A DNA stretch of 5,591 nt from Acidobacteriota bacterium (GTDB lineage Bacteria; Acidobacteriota; Thermoanaerobaculia; Multivoradales; JAHEKO01), in the NCBI GenBank assembly GCA_024638355.1, contig JAHEKO010000277.1, forward strand, positions 1 to 5,591, given 5' to 3'. Positions 1-5,063 of this stretch are shown in pieces. The position numbers and the translations under genes were made by a program. Within the stretch, counting starts at the first letter, position 1, and each line of letters opens with the position of its first letter. The notes under the pieces were generated by a model. That model was not told where the DNA came from, searched no databases, and saw nothing but the letters and a program-made list of their open reading frames with translations.

Positions 1-293
1 TGATCTCGGGCGGCCGCGCCATCCTCTCCGGACCCCTCGACGAGATCAAGCGGCGTCATGGCAGCAACGCCTACCGATTGGTGGCGACCGGCGAGGTCGA
101 GCGCGCCGCGGACGTCGCCGGCGTCGAGAGCGCCGTGCGGCACGACGACGCGATCAAGCTCATACTCGCTCCCGGAGTCGAGGGCGCCGAAGTGCTGCGC
201 GAACTGGTCGGCTTTCTCGCCGTGCGGGAATTCCGCTCCGAGGAGCCGAGCCTGGAGGAGATCTTCATCGGATCGGTGCGCGATGCGACTTGA
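1..293 (+). CDS. ABC transporter ATP-binding protein, C-terminal part (NatA-like, 5' end outside window)
   Basis: This is the last 96 codons of an ABC-2 exporter ATPase; the first complete codon is at position 3 and the TGA stop is at 291-293. Walker A, the signature motif and Walker B lie upstream of the window. What remains is the end of the nucleotide-binding domain, with the typical ISGGRAILSGPLDEIKRRHG stretch (residues 1-20 of the fragment). A small C-terminal accessory domain follows and ends in EPSLEEIFIGSV, a signature of the NatA/DUF4162-type tail. The protein would hydrolyse ATP at the cytoplasmic face to power the permease encoded next. Its stop overlaps the permease start by 11 bp, so the two are almost certainly co-transcribed and translationally coupled. 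The exported substrate cannot be read from this fragment. The family call is firm; the substrate is unknown. Confidence 0.88.
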   Translation, partial: ISGGRAILSGPLDEIKRRHGSNAYRLVATGEVERAADVAGVESAVRHDDAIKLILAPGVEGAEVLRELVGFLAVREFRSEEPSLEEIFIGSVRDAT

Positions 294-1620
294 CAACCTC
301 CGCGTGATCGCCGCTCGCGAGTACCTCGCGCGGATCCGCACCAAGAGCTTCTGGATCGCCACGGTCGGCCTGCCGCTGTTCATGGGCGCCGTGCTGGTGC
401 TTACGGCGCTGCTCCTGACCCGAACCACGAGCGCCCATCGCATGGTCATCGTCGACACGACCGGCCAGATTGGCGAGCGGCTGGTCGCGGAGCTGACCGA
501 GTCGGCCCGGCTCGAGCGCCTGACGGAGCAGATCGAGGAGGCCCTGCCCGGAGCCGAAGCCGCGGCCCTGGAGGAGAAGCTCCAGGGATTCGTGCCCATT
601 CTGGAGGCGCCGGCGGCGGACCTGGCCGAACAGCGGGCCGGGTTGGACCGCCGGGTTCTGGCCGGCGATATCGACGCCTGGCTCTGGATCAGCGAGAACG
701 GGCTGGCGGAAGACCGCGTCGAGTATCACGCCGAAAGCGTCTCGAACTTCGTGACCCAGGAGCTCCTGACGCGCGCCGCCTCGCGCATCATCCGCGCCTT
801 CCGGCTCGCCGAGGCCGGCCTCGATCCCGACGAGATCGAGCGGCTGGGCCGATCGGTCGACCTCGCCACCTTGCGGGTCACCGAGGCCGGCAGCCGTGAG
901 GAGCAGGCGGCCACCGGCGTGGTGCTCGCCTATCTCCTCTTCTTTCTGCTCTACTTCGCGATCCTGGTCTACGGCCAGCAGGTGATGCTCGGCGTGCTCG
1001 AGGAGAAGAGCTCGCGCATCGTCGAGGTGATCGTCGCGACCACCCGGCCGGTCGAGCTGATGGCGGGCAAGCTCGCCGGGATCTGCTGTGTCGCCCTTAC
1101 CCAACTCGTCATCTGGCTCGGCACCCTAGCCCTGCTCACGCTGCCCCAGGTGGTGGCGCGAATGAGCTGGCTCGACGGTCGCTTCGAGGTTCCGACCCTC
1201 GCGCCTTCGCTCGTCGTCCATTTCTTCGCCTTCTTCGTGCTCGGTTTCTTCCTCTTCTCGAGCTTCTACGGCTCGGTCGGGGCCGCGTTCAACAACATCC
1301 AGGAGGCGCAGCAGTTCACGAGCATCGGCGCGGTCTTCGTGGTGGCGCCGATGCTGCTCTTCTGGATGGTGCTCAACGACCCGGACTCGACCCTGTCGGT
1401 CGTGAGCTCGCTGATTCCCGTCTTCACGCCGCTCCTGATGCTGCTGCGATTGGCCGTGAAGGCGCCGCCCTGGTGGCAGGTGGCGCTGGGCTACGTGCTG
1501 ACCATCGGCGTGACCTGGGGAATGATCTGGGTCTCGGCGCGCGTCTATCGTGTCGGAATCTTGATGTACGGCAAGAAGCCGTCGCTGCCGGAGATCTGGC
1601 GTTGGATCCGCTACGCCTAG
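283..1620 (+). CDS. ABC-2 family transporter permease (NatB/YhaP-like)
   Basis: This 445-residue inner-membrane permease partners the ATPase encoded just upstream. The start chosen is ATG 283, which overlaps the ATPase stop and gives the family-typical N-terminus MRLDNLRVIAAREYLARIRT followed by KSFWI. The frame is open further upstream to an ATG at 58, but that stretch lies inside the ATPase gene and is not membrane-like. The topology is one N-terminal membrane segment (about 24-46), then a long extracytoplasmic domain (about 48-209) rich in Glu and Ala, then roughly six C-terminal segments (about 210-232, 262-287, 308-329, 345-364, 372-391 and 397-419). The cytoplasmic motif VLEEKSSRIVEVIVATTRP (238-256), followed by LMAGKLAG, is the hallmark of NatB-type COG1668 permeases. 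NatB of Bacillus is a sodium exporter subunit, but homologues export varied or unknown substrates, so none is claimed. The gene ends 11 bp from the convergent PilZ gene. Confidence 0.93.
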   Translation: MRLDNLRVIAAREYLARIRTKSFWIATVGLPLFMGAVLVLTALLLTRTTSAHRMVIVDTTGQIGERLVAELTESARLERLTEQIEEALPGAEAAALEEKLQGFVPILEAPAADLAEQRAGLDRRVLAGDIDAWLWISENGLAEDRVEYHAESVSNFVTQELLTRAASRIIRAFRLAEAGLDPDEIERLGRSVDLATLRVTEAGSREEQAATGVVLAYLLFFLLYFAILVYGQQVMLGVLEEKSSRIVEVIVATTRPVELMAGKLAGICCVALTQLVIWLGTLALLTLPQVVARMSWLDGRFEVPTLAPSLVVHFFAFFVLGFFLFSSFYGSVGAAFNNIQEAQQFTSIGAVFVVAPMLLFWMVLNDPDSTLSVVSSLIPVFTPLLMLLRLAVKAPPWWQVALGYVLTIGVTWGMIWVSARVYRVGILMYGKKPSLPEIWRWIRYA

Positions 1621-1631
1621 CGAGGGTCGGG

Positions 1632-2027
1632 TCAGACGGCCGACTGGACGGCTAGCGGCTCGATTCCGGCCTCGACCAGGCGCTCCAGGGCCGACGACCA
1701 GCTCTGCTTGGCAGGACCCGACGCGAAAGAGACTCCGGCCTTGTAGACCGCGGCGGGATCGGCTCCCTTGGTGCCGTTGGAGCCGGCGAAGCGGCACCAC
1801 TCGACCTTGCCGGGCATGCCGAAGCTCTCCTCGCCGACCTGCACCCGGAAGACGTAGCTGGCGCCGACGCGCAGCTGGTGGCTCGACTCGATACCCATGC
1901 CGGAATCGCTGACGTCGACCACCGCGGCGCCGATCGGGAATTCAACCGCCAGGTCGGTGGTCCGGTAGCGCTGGCTGGAGCGCGGCTCCTCGCCCGCCCA
2001 GATCTTCTGCATTCGTTTCCAATTCAC
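1632..2027 (-). CDS. PilZ domain protein (predicted c-di-GMP receptor)
   Basis: This is a 131-residue soluble protein made almost entirely of one PilZ domain. Both c-di-GMP-binding motifs are present: R16-S-S-Q-R20 (RxxxR) and D38-V-S-D-S-G43 (D/NxSxxG). They are followed by beta strands including YVFRVQVGE and KVEWCRF, and a C-terminal helix. It should bind cyclic di-GMP and pass the signal to a partner by protein contact, since no output domain is attached. The start chosen is GTG 2027, preceded by TAG-AGGAAG-CCGC, where the TAG is the stop of the upstream gene. Its GAGG core sits 7 nt from the GTG. ATG 2012 is a possible alternative with a weaker GGAAA site and would keep both motifs. The 10-bp gap to the upstream gene implies an operon. 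The target process (motility, adhesion or secretion) cannot be deduced here. Confidence 0.9.
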   Translation of the reverse strand: MNWKRMQKIWAGEEPRSSQRYRTTDLAVEFPIGAAVVDVSDSGMGIESSHQLRVGASYVFRVQVGEESFGMPGKVEWCRFAGSNGTKGADPAAVYKAGVSFASGPAKQSWSSALERLVEAGIEPLAVQSAV

Positions 2028-2037
2028 GCGGCTTCCT

Positions 2038-2364
2038 CTACTTGATCGGATCGGCAACCTGCCTCGCGACGACGGTCGGCACACTCCAGGAGTAGCCGTC
2101 GGTCTCTCGGTGGTCGGCGATCGAGCTCAGGTGCGCGGTCGAATGCGTCGGGCTGACGCTCCAGACGAAGCCCTCGTTGGACAGCACAGCGGCGCGGCGC
2201 GCGATCGGGCTCCGCACAGCGGACGGCGCGTCCGCTGCGACCAGCGCGGTCTCCCCGACGCTTCCGTCGATCTGGCCGCCCCGGTCCGCGGGGCCGGCGA
2301 ACGGTCCCTGTAACGGAATCAGAAGAAACACACCGGTGACCCAAGCTCTCTTCATGGCCTTCAT
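2038..2364 (-). CDS. Small predicted exported protein of unknown function
   Basis: This 108-residue protein belongs to no family I recognise. The start chosen is ATG 2364, which has GAGGT 7 nt upstream and AGGAGG further out; ATG 2355 and an upstream ATG at 2412 are alternatives. The N-terminus looks like a Sec signal peptide: charged MKAMKR, a hydrophobic core WVTGVFLLIPL (8-18), and a likely cleavage around residues 23-26 (AGPA). The mature part of about 80 residues is polar and has no cysteines. It contains two short similar motifs, WSVSPT (68-73) and WSVPT (93-97). Third codon positions are strongly G/C, as in neighbouring genes, which argues that the frame is real. Its stop lies 10 bp before the PilZ gene and the PilZ ribosome-binding site directly follows that stop, so the two are probably one transcript. 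A secreted or periplasmic role is inferred from the signal peptide only. Confidence 0.68.
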   Translation of the reverse strand: MKAMKRAWVTGVFLLIPLQGPFAGPADRGGQIDGSVGETALVAADAPSAVRSPIARRAAVLSNEGFVWSVSPTHSTAHLSSIADHRETDGYSWSVPTVVARQVADPIK

Positions 2365-2572
2365 TTTCTCGACCTCGCGCCTCCTGAACAGCAAGGTGGG
2401 TACCATGCGCATTCGTCTATATGTCGGCCTCTCTTATGGATCGGGGCGGTCTCGGCCGAAAGCGGCCTCTCGTTCCTAAATTCTCAAATAAAGGGGCTTG
2501 CAGGTGTCGACCAGGAGATCTCCCGGGACTCCGTAGCGTCGCGCGACCAGACTGTCGAACGGTGCGTCGCCG

Positions 2573-2607
2573 AAAAAACGGTGGCTCCACGGGGCAAAAA
2601 ACGGCGG
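2573..2607 (+). repeat. Imperfect direct repeat AAAAAACGGYGG, two copies
   Basis: AAAAAACGGTGG at 2573-2584 and AAAAAACGGCGG at 2596-2607 differ at a single base and are 23 bp apart start to start. They are the only A6 tracts noticed in this GC-rich window. The second copy forms one arm and the T tract of the minus-strand hairpin described separately. In the first copy the possible stem is only about three to four pairs, so it would be a much weaker hairpin. Confidence 0.7.
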
Positions 2608-2616
2608 TTGGCCGCC
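2596..2616 (-). terminator. Putative intrinsic terminator, minus strand, without an obvious cognate gene
   Basis: Read on the minus strand, GGCGG (2616-2612), the loop CCAA (2611-2608) and CCGCC (2607-2603) form a perfect 5-bp G/C stem. One G follows and then six T residues (2601-2596). This is the classic intrinsic-terminator layout. No minus-strand gene ends here: the nearest one upstream in that direction is the dioxygenase gene ending at 4414. It could stop antisense transcription through exonuclease III or mark the end of an unannotated RNA. The stem is short, so chance is possible. Confidence 0.4.
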
Positions 2617-2651
2617 ACTTGCCGCCGCTCGGTTTCGCCCGGTTTTCTGGA

Positions 2652-2657
2652 TAAGCT
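2652..2657 (+). promoter_or_regulatory. Possible -10 box (TANNNT) for leaderless exonuclease III gene
   Basis: TAAGCT ends 7 nt before ATG 2665. Transcription would then start at or next to the ATG, giving a leaderless mRNA, which fits the absence of a Shine-Dalgarno sequence near this start. No convincing -35 element is seen. The motif is short, so this is tentative. Confidence 0.3.
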
Positions 2658-2664
2658 TCCCGGC

Positions 2665-3438
2665 ATGCGGATCGCCACCTGGAACATCAACGGGCTGCGA
2701 GCCCGGCTGGACTTCGTTCTGCACTGGCTCGAGGCGCGTCAGCCCGATCTGGTCGGCCTGCAGGAGCTCAAGTCGACGGACGATCAGTTCCCGAGCGACG
2801 CCTTCGAGGAGCGCGGGTACCACGCCGCCACCCTCGGGCAGAAAGCCTGGAACGGCGTCGCGGTGTTGAGTCGCGACTCGATCGAGGTGCGCCAGAGCGG
2901 GCTTCCCGGCCAGGAGGAGATGGGAGCACGCCTGCTGACCGTCGAGAGCCACGGCCTATCGTTCACGACCGTCTACTGTCCCAACGGCAAACACCTGGAG
3001 CACGACGACTATCCGCGCAAGCTCGCCTGGCTGGACGCTCTCGCCGGCTACTTCGAGAGCGCGCACGACCCCGGCTCGCCGGCCGTGCTCTGCGGCGACT
3101 TCAACATCTGCCCCGCCCCGATCGACAGCTGGAACGAGAAGGAGCTGAGCGGCAAGATCTTCCACACCGACGAGGAGCGCCGGCGCCTTCGCCGGCTCCT
3201 CGACTGGGGCCTCCACGACCTCTTCCGCGAGCTCCATCCCGACGAGCAGGTCTTCTCGTGGTGGGACTATCGCGGCGGCGCCTTCCACCGCGGGATGGGC
3301 TTGCGCATCGACTTCCTGCTCGGCACCCGCGAGGTGCTCGAGCGCACGCGCTCGGTCGAGACCGACCGTGACTACCGCAAGAAGAAAGAGGGTCTCACCG
3401 CCTCCGATCACGCTCCGGTGATCGCCGAGCTCGGCTAG
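2665..3438 (+). CDS. xth: Exodeoxyribonuclease III (AP endonuclease, E. coli Xth type)
   Basis: This 257-residue cytoplasmic base-excision-repair enzyme cleaves 5' of abasic sites and removes nucleotides from 3' ends of duplex DNA, using Mg2+. It is one complete endonuclease/exonuclease/phosphatase domain of normal length. The active-site residues are visible: N7 in TWNING, E34 in GLQELK, Y104 in VYCPNG, D145 and N147 in GDFNI, D216 in GLRIDFLL, and D248-H249 in SDHAPV. The AWNGVAVLSR (61-70) and FSWWDYR (197-203) stretches are typical of the E. coli ExoIII subgroup. The start is fixed at ATG 2665, because family members begin with M-[RK]-x-x-[TS]-[WF]-N-I-N-G. The frame is open upstream to 2581, but those residues are low-complexity Arg-rich sequence outside the fold. 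There is no clear Shine-Dalgarno site, and a TANNNT box 7 nt upstream suggests leaderless expression. The TAG stop sits inside the palindrome CGGCTAGCCG (3432-3441). Confidence 0.97.
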   Translation: MRIATWNINGLRARLDFVLHWLEARQPDLVGLQELKSTDDQFPSDAFEERGYHAATLGQKAWNGVAVLSRDSIEVRQSGLPGQEEMGARLLTVESHGLSFTTVYCPNGKHLEHDDYPRKLAWLDALAGYFESAHDPGSPAVLCGDFNICPAPIDSWNEKELSGKIFHTDEERRRLRRLLDWGLHDLFRELHPDEQVFSWWDYRGGAFHRGMGLRIDFLLGTREVLERTRSVETDRDYRKKKEGLTASDHAPVIAELG

Positions 3439-3517
3439 CCGGTCCAGCGGAAGCCTAGCGGCAGGCTGCATAGTCGGCGCTACGGGACGAGCGTACGATC
3501 GACTCGGAGATGGCGCG

Positions 3518-4408
3518 ATGCGACTCGTAACGCGAGCGGATCTCGACGGTCTGGCCTGCGCCGTGCTGATCGCCGAGAACGAAAGTATCGACGGCCTGCT
3601 GCTCGCCCATCCGCAGGAGATCGCCGACGGAGACATTGCGGTCGGCAGCGGCGACATCCTCGCCAATCTCCCCTTCCGAGAAGGCTGTTCGCTCTGGTTC
3701 GACCACCATCTGCACACCAGCGCCACGCCGCCCACCTGTGCCTTCGAAGGCGCGTTCGGCCGGGCGCCCTCCGCCGCCCGGCTGGTCTACGACTACTACG
3801 GCGGTCGTGCGGCCATGCCGCAGTACGAGGAGCTGGTGCGCGAGACCGACCGCCTCGACTCGGCCGACTTGAGCCTCGACGACATCCTCGACCCCGCGGG
3901 CTATATCAAGCTCGGCTTCACGCTCGATCGGCGCAGCGGCCTCGGCCCGATCGACGACTATTTCCGTATCGTCTACCGGCTTCTGGCCGCCGGCGAGCCG
4001 ATCGGCCACGTGCTCGAGCACCCCGAGGTCGCTCGACGCTGCGACCGGCTCGAGCTCGACGACGTCGACCTGCACACCGCCCTGCAGGCTCACAGCGAGA
4101 TCCACGGCAACGTGCTGCTGACCGACTTCCGCTCTCTCGACGAGGTGCCGGTCGGCAACCGCTTCCTGGTGTTTGCCCTCTTCCCTCGGATCAACGTCGC
4201 GCTGCGCGCCCAGCTCGACCCCGACAGCGAACGGGTTGCCCTGTCGCTCGGTCACAGCATCGTCAACCGCACCTGCCGCTCCAACCTCGGCGAGATCGCC
4301 GCCCGCTACGGCGGTGGCGGCCACCCCGGCGCGGCGAGCCTCCAGCTGATGGACGAGCCCGATCAACAGATCCGCATGATCGTCGCCGAGCTCAAGGCCA
4401 ACGGCTAG
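3518..4408 (+). CDS. DHH/DHHA1 family phosphoesterase (exopolyphosphatase-related)
   Basis: This is a 296-residue cytoplasmic phosphoesterase of the DHH superfamily. The DHH domain carries TRADLDGLACAVL (5-17, metal ligands probably D8 and D10), a GDILANLP stretch (45-52), WFDHH (60-64, the family-defining DHH at 62-64) and a further Asp motif DRLDSAD (111-117). The C-terminal DHHA1 domain ends with GGGGHPGAA (265-273), the substrate-gripping glycine-rich loop. Family members hydrolyse short RNA or DNA oligonucleotides, pAp, cyclic dinucleotides or polyphosphate using Mn2+; the sequence does not show which applies here. Motif I is the RADxDG variant rather than the NPDGDA form of NrnA or RecJ. 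Proteins of this layout are often annotated only as exopolyphosphatase-like. ATG 3518 has GGAG 8 nt upstream. The gene follows exonuclease III on the same strand after 79 bp. Its TAG lies 5 bp from the convergent dioxygenase stop. Confidence 0.93.
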   Translation: MRLVTRADLDGLACAVLIAENESIDGLLLAHPQEIADGDIAVGSGDILANLPFREGCSLWFDHHLHTSATPPTCAFEGAFGRAPSAARLVYDYYGGRAAMPQYEELVRETDRLDSADLSLDDILDPAGYIKLGFTLDRRSGLGPIDDYFRIVYRLLAAGEPIGHVLEHPEVARRCDRLELDDVDLHTALQAHSEIHGNVLLTDFRSLDEVPVGNRFLVFALFPRINVALRAQLDPDSERVALSLGHSIVNRTCRSNLGEIAARYGGGGHPGAASLQLMDEPDQQIRMIVAELKANG

Positions 4409-4420
4409 CGCGGCTAGCGC
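4403..4420. repeat. 9-bp tandem duplication GGCTAGCGC carrying two convergent stop codons
   Basis: Two exact copies, 4403-4411 and 4412-4420, lie at the junction of the convergent DHH and dioxygenase genes. Each contains the palindrome GCTAGC, so each offers TAG on both strands. The first copy supplies the DHH stop (4406-4408). The second supplies the dioxygenase stop (CTA at 4414-4416 on the plus strand). No hairpin with a T tract is present. Confidence 0.8.
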
Positions 4421-4971
4421 AGCTGAAGGTCGCGGACCACGTACTGGACGCCGTCTTCGCCGATCTCGACGGGGCGGATCGTGGCCCAGGTCGGATGGTC
4501 GGCCGCGTCGCGGCCGCGCTCACCCAGCAGCGGGTCGCCCTCGAAGTTGAGGGTGAAGCCCTGGCGGCCGAAGCCATCGCCCCAGACCCGATAGTGAACG
4601 TGCGCCGGCGGGCCGCCGGTGGCGTAGTGGCCGGGGCGGACGCTCTCGAAACGATAGCGGCCCTCGGCATCGGTGAGCATCAGGCCGCAGAGCCGGGCGT
4701 TCGACTCGTCCATGCCGCCCGGCGAGTAGTAGCCCTCGGCGTCGGTCTGGAAGACGAACACGGTGGCGCCGGCCACCGGCTCGCCGGCCCGCAGCACCCG
4801 CCCGCTGACGATCATCCGCTCGCCCGGCTCGTCGGCCGCGGCGATCGCGATCGACCAGCTCTCGGGCTGCTTGCCCTGGCAGTCTCCTCGATTCTGCGCC
4901 GCGAGCGGCGCGACCGCCCAGAGCGCCGCCGCCGCGATCCCAAGAGCGTAGTGAATCCTCATCTCGCGCAT
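4414..4971 (-). CDS. Exported intradiol ring-cleavage dioxygenase-like protein
   Basis: This 185-residue protein has a Sec-type signal peptide: MREMRIHYALGIAAAALWAV then APLAAQ, with cleavage near residues 24-26. It is followed by the beta-sandwich core of intradiol dioxygenases. Visible family marks are the strand GEPVAGATVFVFQTDAEG (63-80) followed by Y81-Y82, then LTDAEGRYRF (99-108), RPGHY (112-116) and PAHVHYRV (122-129). The four non-haem Fe(III) ligands expected in this family are two Tyr and two His. Y81 or Y82, Y116, H124 and H126 are the natural candidates. C31 and C95 could form a disulfide outside the cytoplasm. Classical catechol or protocatechuate dioxygenases are cytoplasmic and have extra N-terminal or subunit regions; this short exported form belongs to a poorly characterised group, so the substrate is unknown. 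The start is uncertain: ATG 4971 is chosen, with 4962 and 5007 as alternatives. None has a good Shine-Dalgarno site. Confidence 0.88.
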   Translation of the reverse strand: MREMRIHYALGIAAAALWAVAPLAAQNRGDCQGKQPESWSIAIAAADEPGERMIVSGRVLRAGEPVAGATVFVFQTDAEGYYSPGGMDESNARLCGLMLTDAEGRYRFESVRPGHYATGGPPAHVHYRVWGDGFGRQGFTLNFEGDPLLGERGRDAADHPTWATIRPVEIGEDGVQYVVRDLQLR

Positions 4972-4976
4972 ACCCG

Positions 4977-4982
4977 ACTCTA
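4977..4982 (-). promoter_or_regulatory. Possible -10 box (TANNNT) for the dioxygenase-like gene
   Basis: On the minus strand TAGAGT ends 5 nt before ATG 4971. This resembles the boxes before exonuclease III and the decarboxylase. If real, transcription starts at or next to the ATG. No -35 element was found, and the spacing is shorter than the 7 nt seen for the other two. Confidence 0.22.
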
Positions 4983-5050
4983 CGTGAAACCCCGCCGCGA
5001 AGTTCATATCGACGCCGAGACAGGCGAGCTCCGAGGAGGCGCGAGTCTGC

Positions 5051-5056
5051 TAGGTT
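5051..5056 (+). promoter_or_regulatory. Possible -10 box (TANNNT, with upstream TG) for leaderless decarboxylase gene
   Basis: TAGGTT ends 7 nt before GTG 5064 and is preceded by TG one base away (TGCTAGGTT), like an extended -10. The nearest strong Shine-Dalgarno-like sequence, AGGAGG at 5034-5039, is 24 nt from the GTG and too far to act. A leaderless transcript starting at or near the GTG would resolve this. No -35 match is seen. Confidence 0.3.
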
Positions 5057-5063
5057 GCTCGGC

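Larger units (their letters stand above)
2365..2664. other. Divergent intergenic region between the exported-protein/PilZ unit and exonuclease III
   Basis: This is the longest stretch without an assigned gene. It must hold promoters for both directions, but I find no good paired -35/-10 set on either strand. It contains a short A/T-rich patch (about 2476-2493), a GGCCG-AAAG-CGGCC hairpin (2454-2467), a tandem imperfect repeat with A6 tracts (2573-2607) and a terminator-like hairpin for the minus strand (2596-2616). A TANNNT box stands 7 nt before the exonuclease III start. A minus-strand reading frame ending at TAG 2476-2478 is coding-like in base composition but has no start codon outside the exonuclease gene. 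Confidence 0.6.

Noticed and set aside
58..282. Extension of the permease frame upstream to ATG 58, giving 520 residues
   Set aside because: These 75 residues overlap the ATPase gene in another frame, are Ser/Arg/Pro-rich like an out-of-frame reading, and precede the family-typical N-terminus at ATG 283.
265..1104. Long minus-strand open frame opposite the permease gene
   Set aside because: It reads as low-complexity Gly/Arg/Asp/Gln-rich sequence, an antisense shadow of a GC-rich gene. The plus strand has a clear family match.
1626..1644. GTCGG...CCGAC inverted repeat at the permease/PilZ convergence as a bidirectional terminator
   Set aside because: It has a 5-bp stem with a 9-nt loop and no T tract on either side, and lies partly in the PilZ coding end.
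2454..2467. GGCCG-AAAG-CGGCC hairpin as a terminator
   Set aside because: The stem is only 5 bp and no T tract follows on either strand; such hairpins are expected by chance in GC-rich DNA.
2177..2479. 100-codon plus-strand frame opposite the small exported protein
   Set aside because: It is Ala/Arg/Ser-rich with no recognisable features. The minus-strand frame has a ribosome-binding site, a signal peptide, G/C-rich third positions and coupling to the PilZ gene.
3452..3467. AGCCT...AGGCT inverted repeat after the exonuclease III gene as a terminator
   Set aside because: It has a 5-bp stem, a 6-nt loop and no T tract, so it is too weak to call.
3455..4366. 303-codon minus-strand open frame opposite the DHH gene
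   Set aside because: It mirrors the codon pattern of the DHH gene, shows no recognisable domain, and the plus strand carries intact DHH and DHHA1 motifs.
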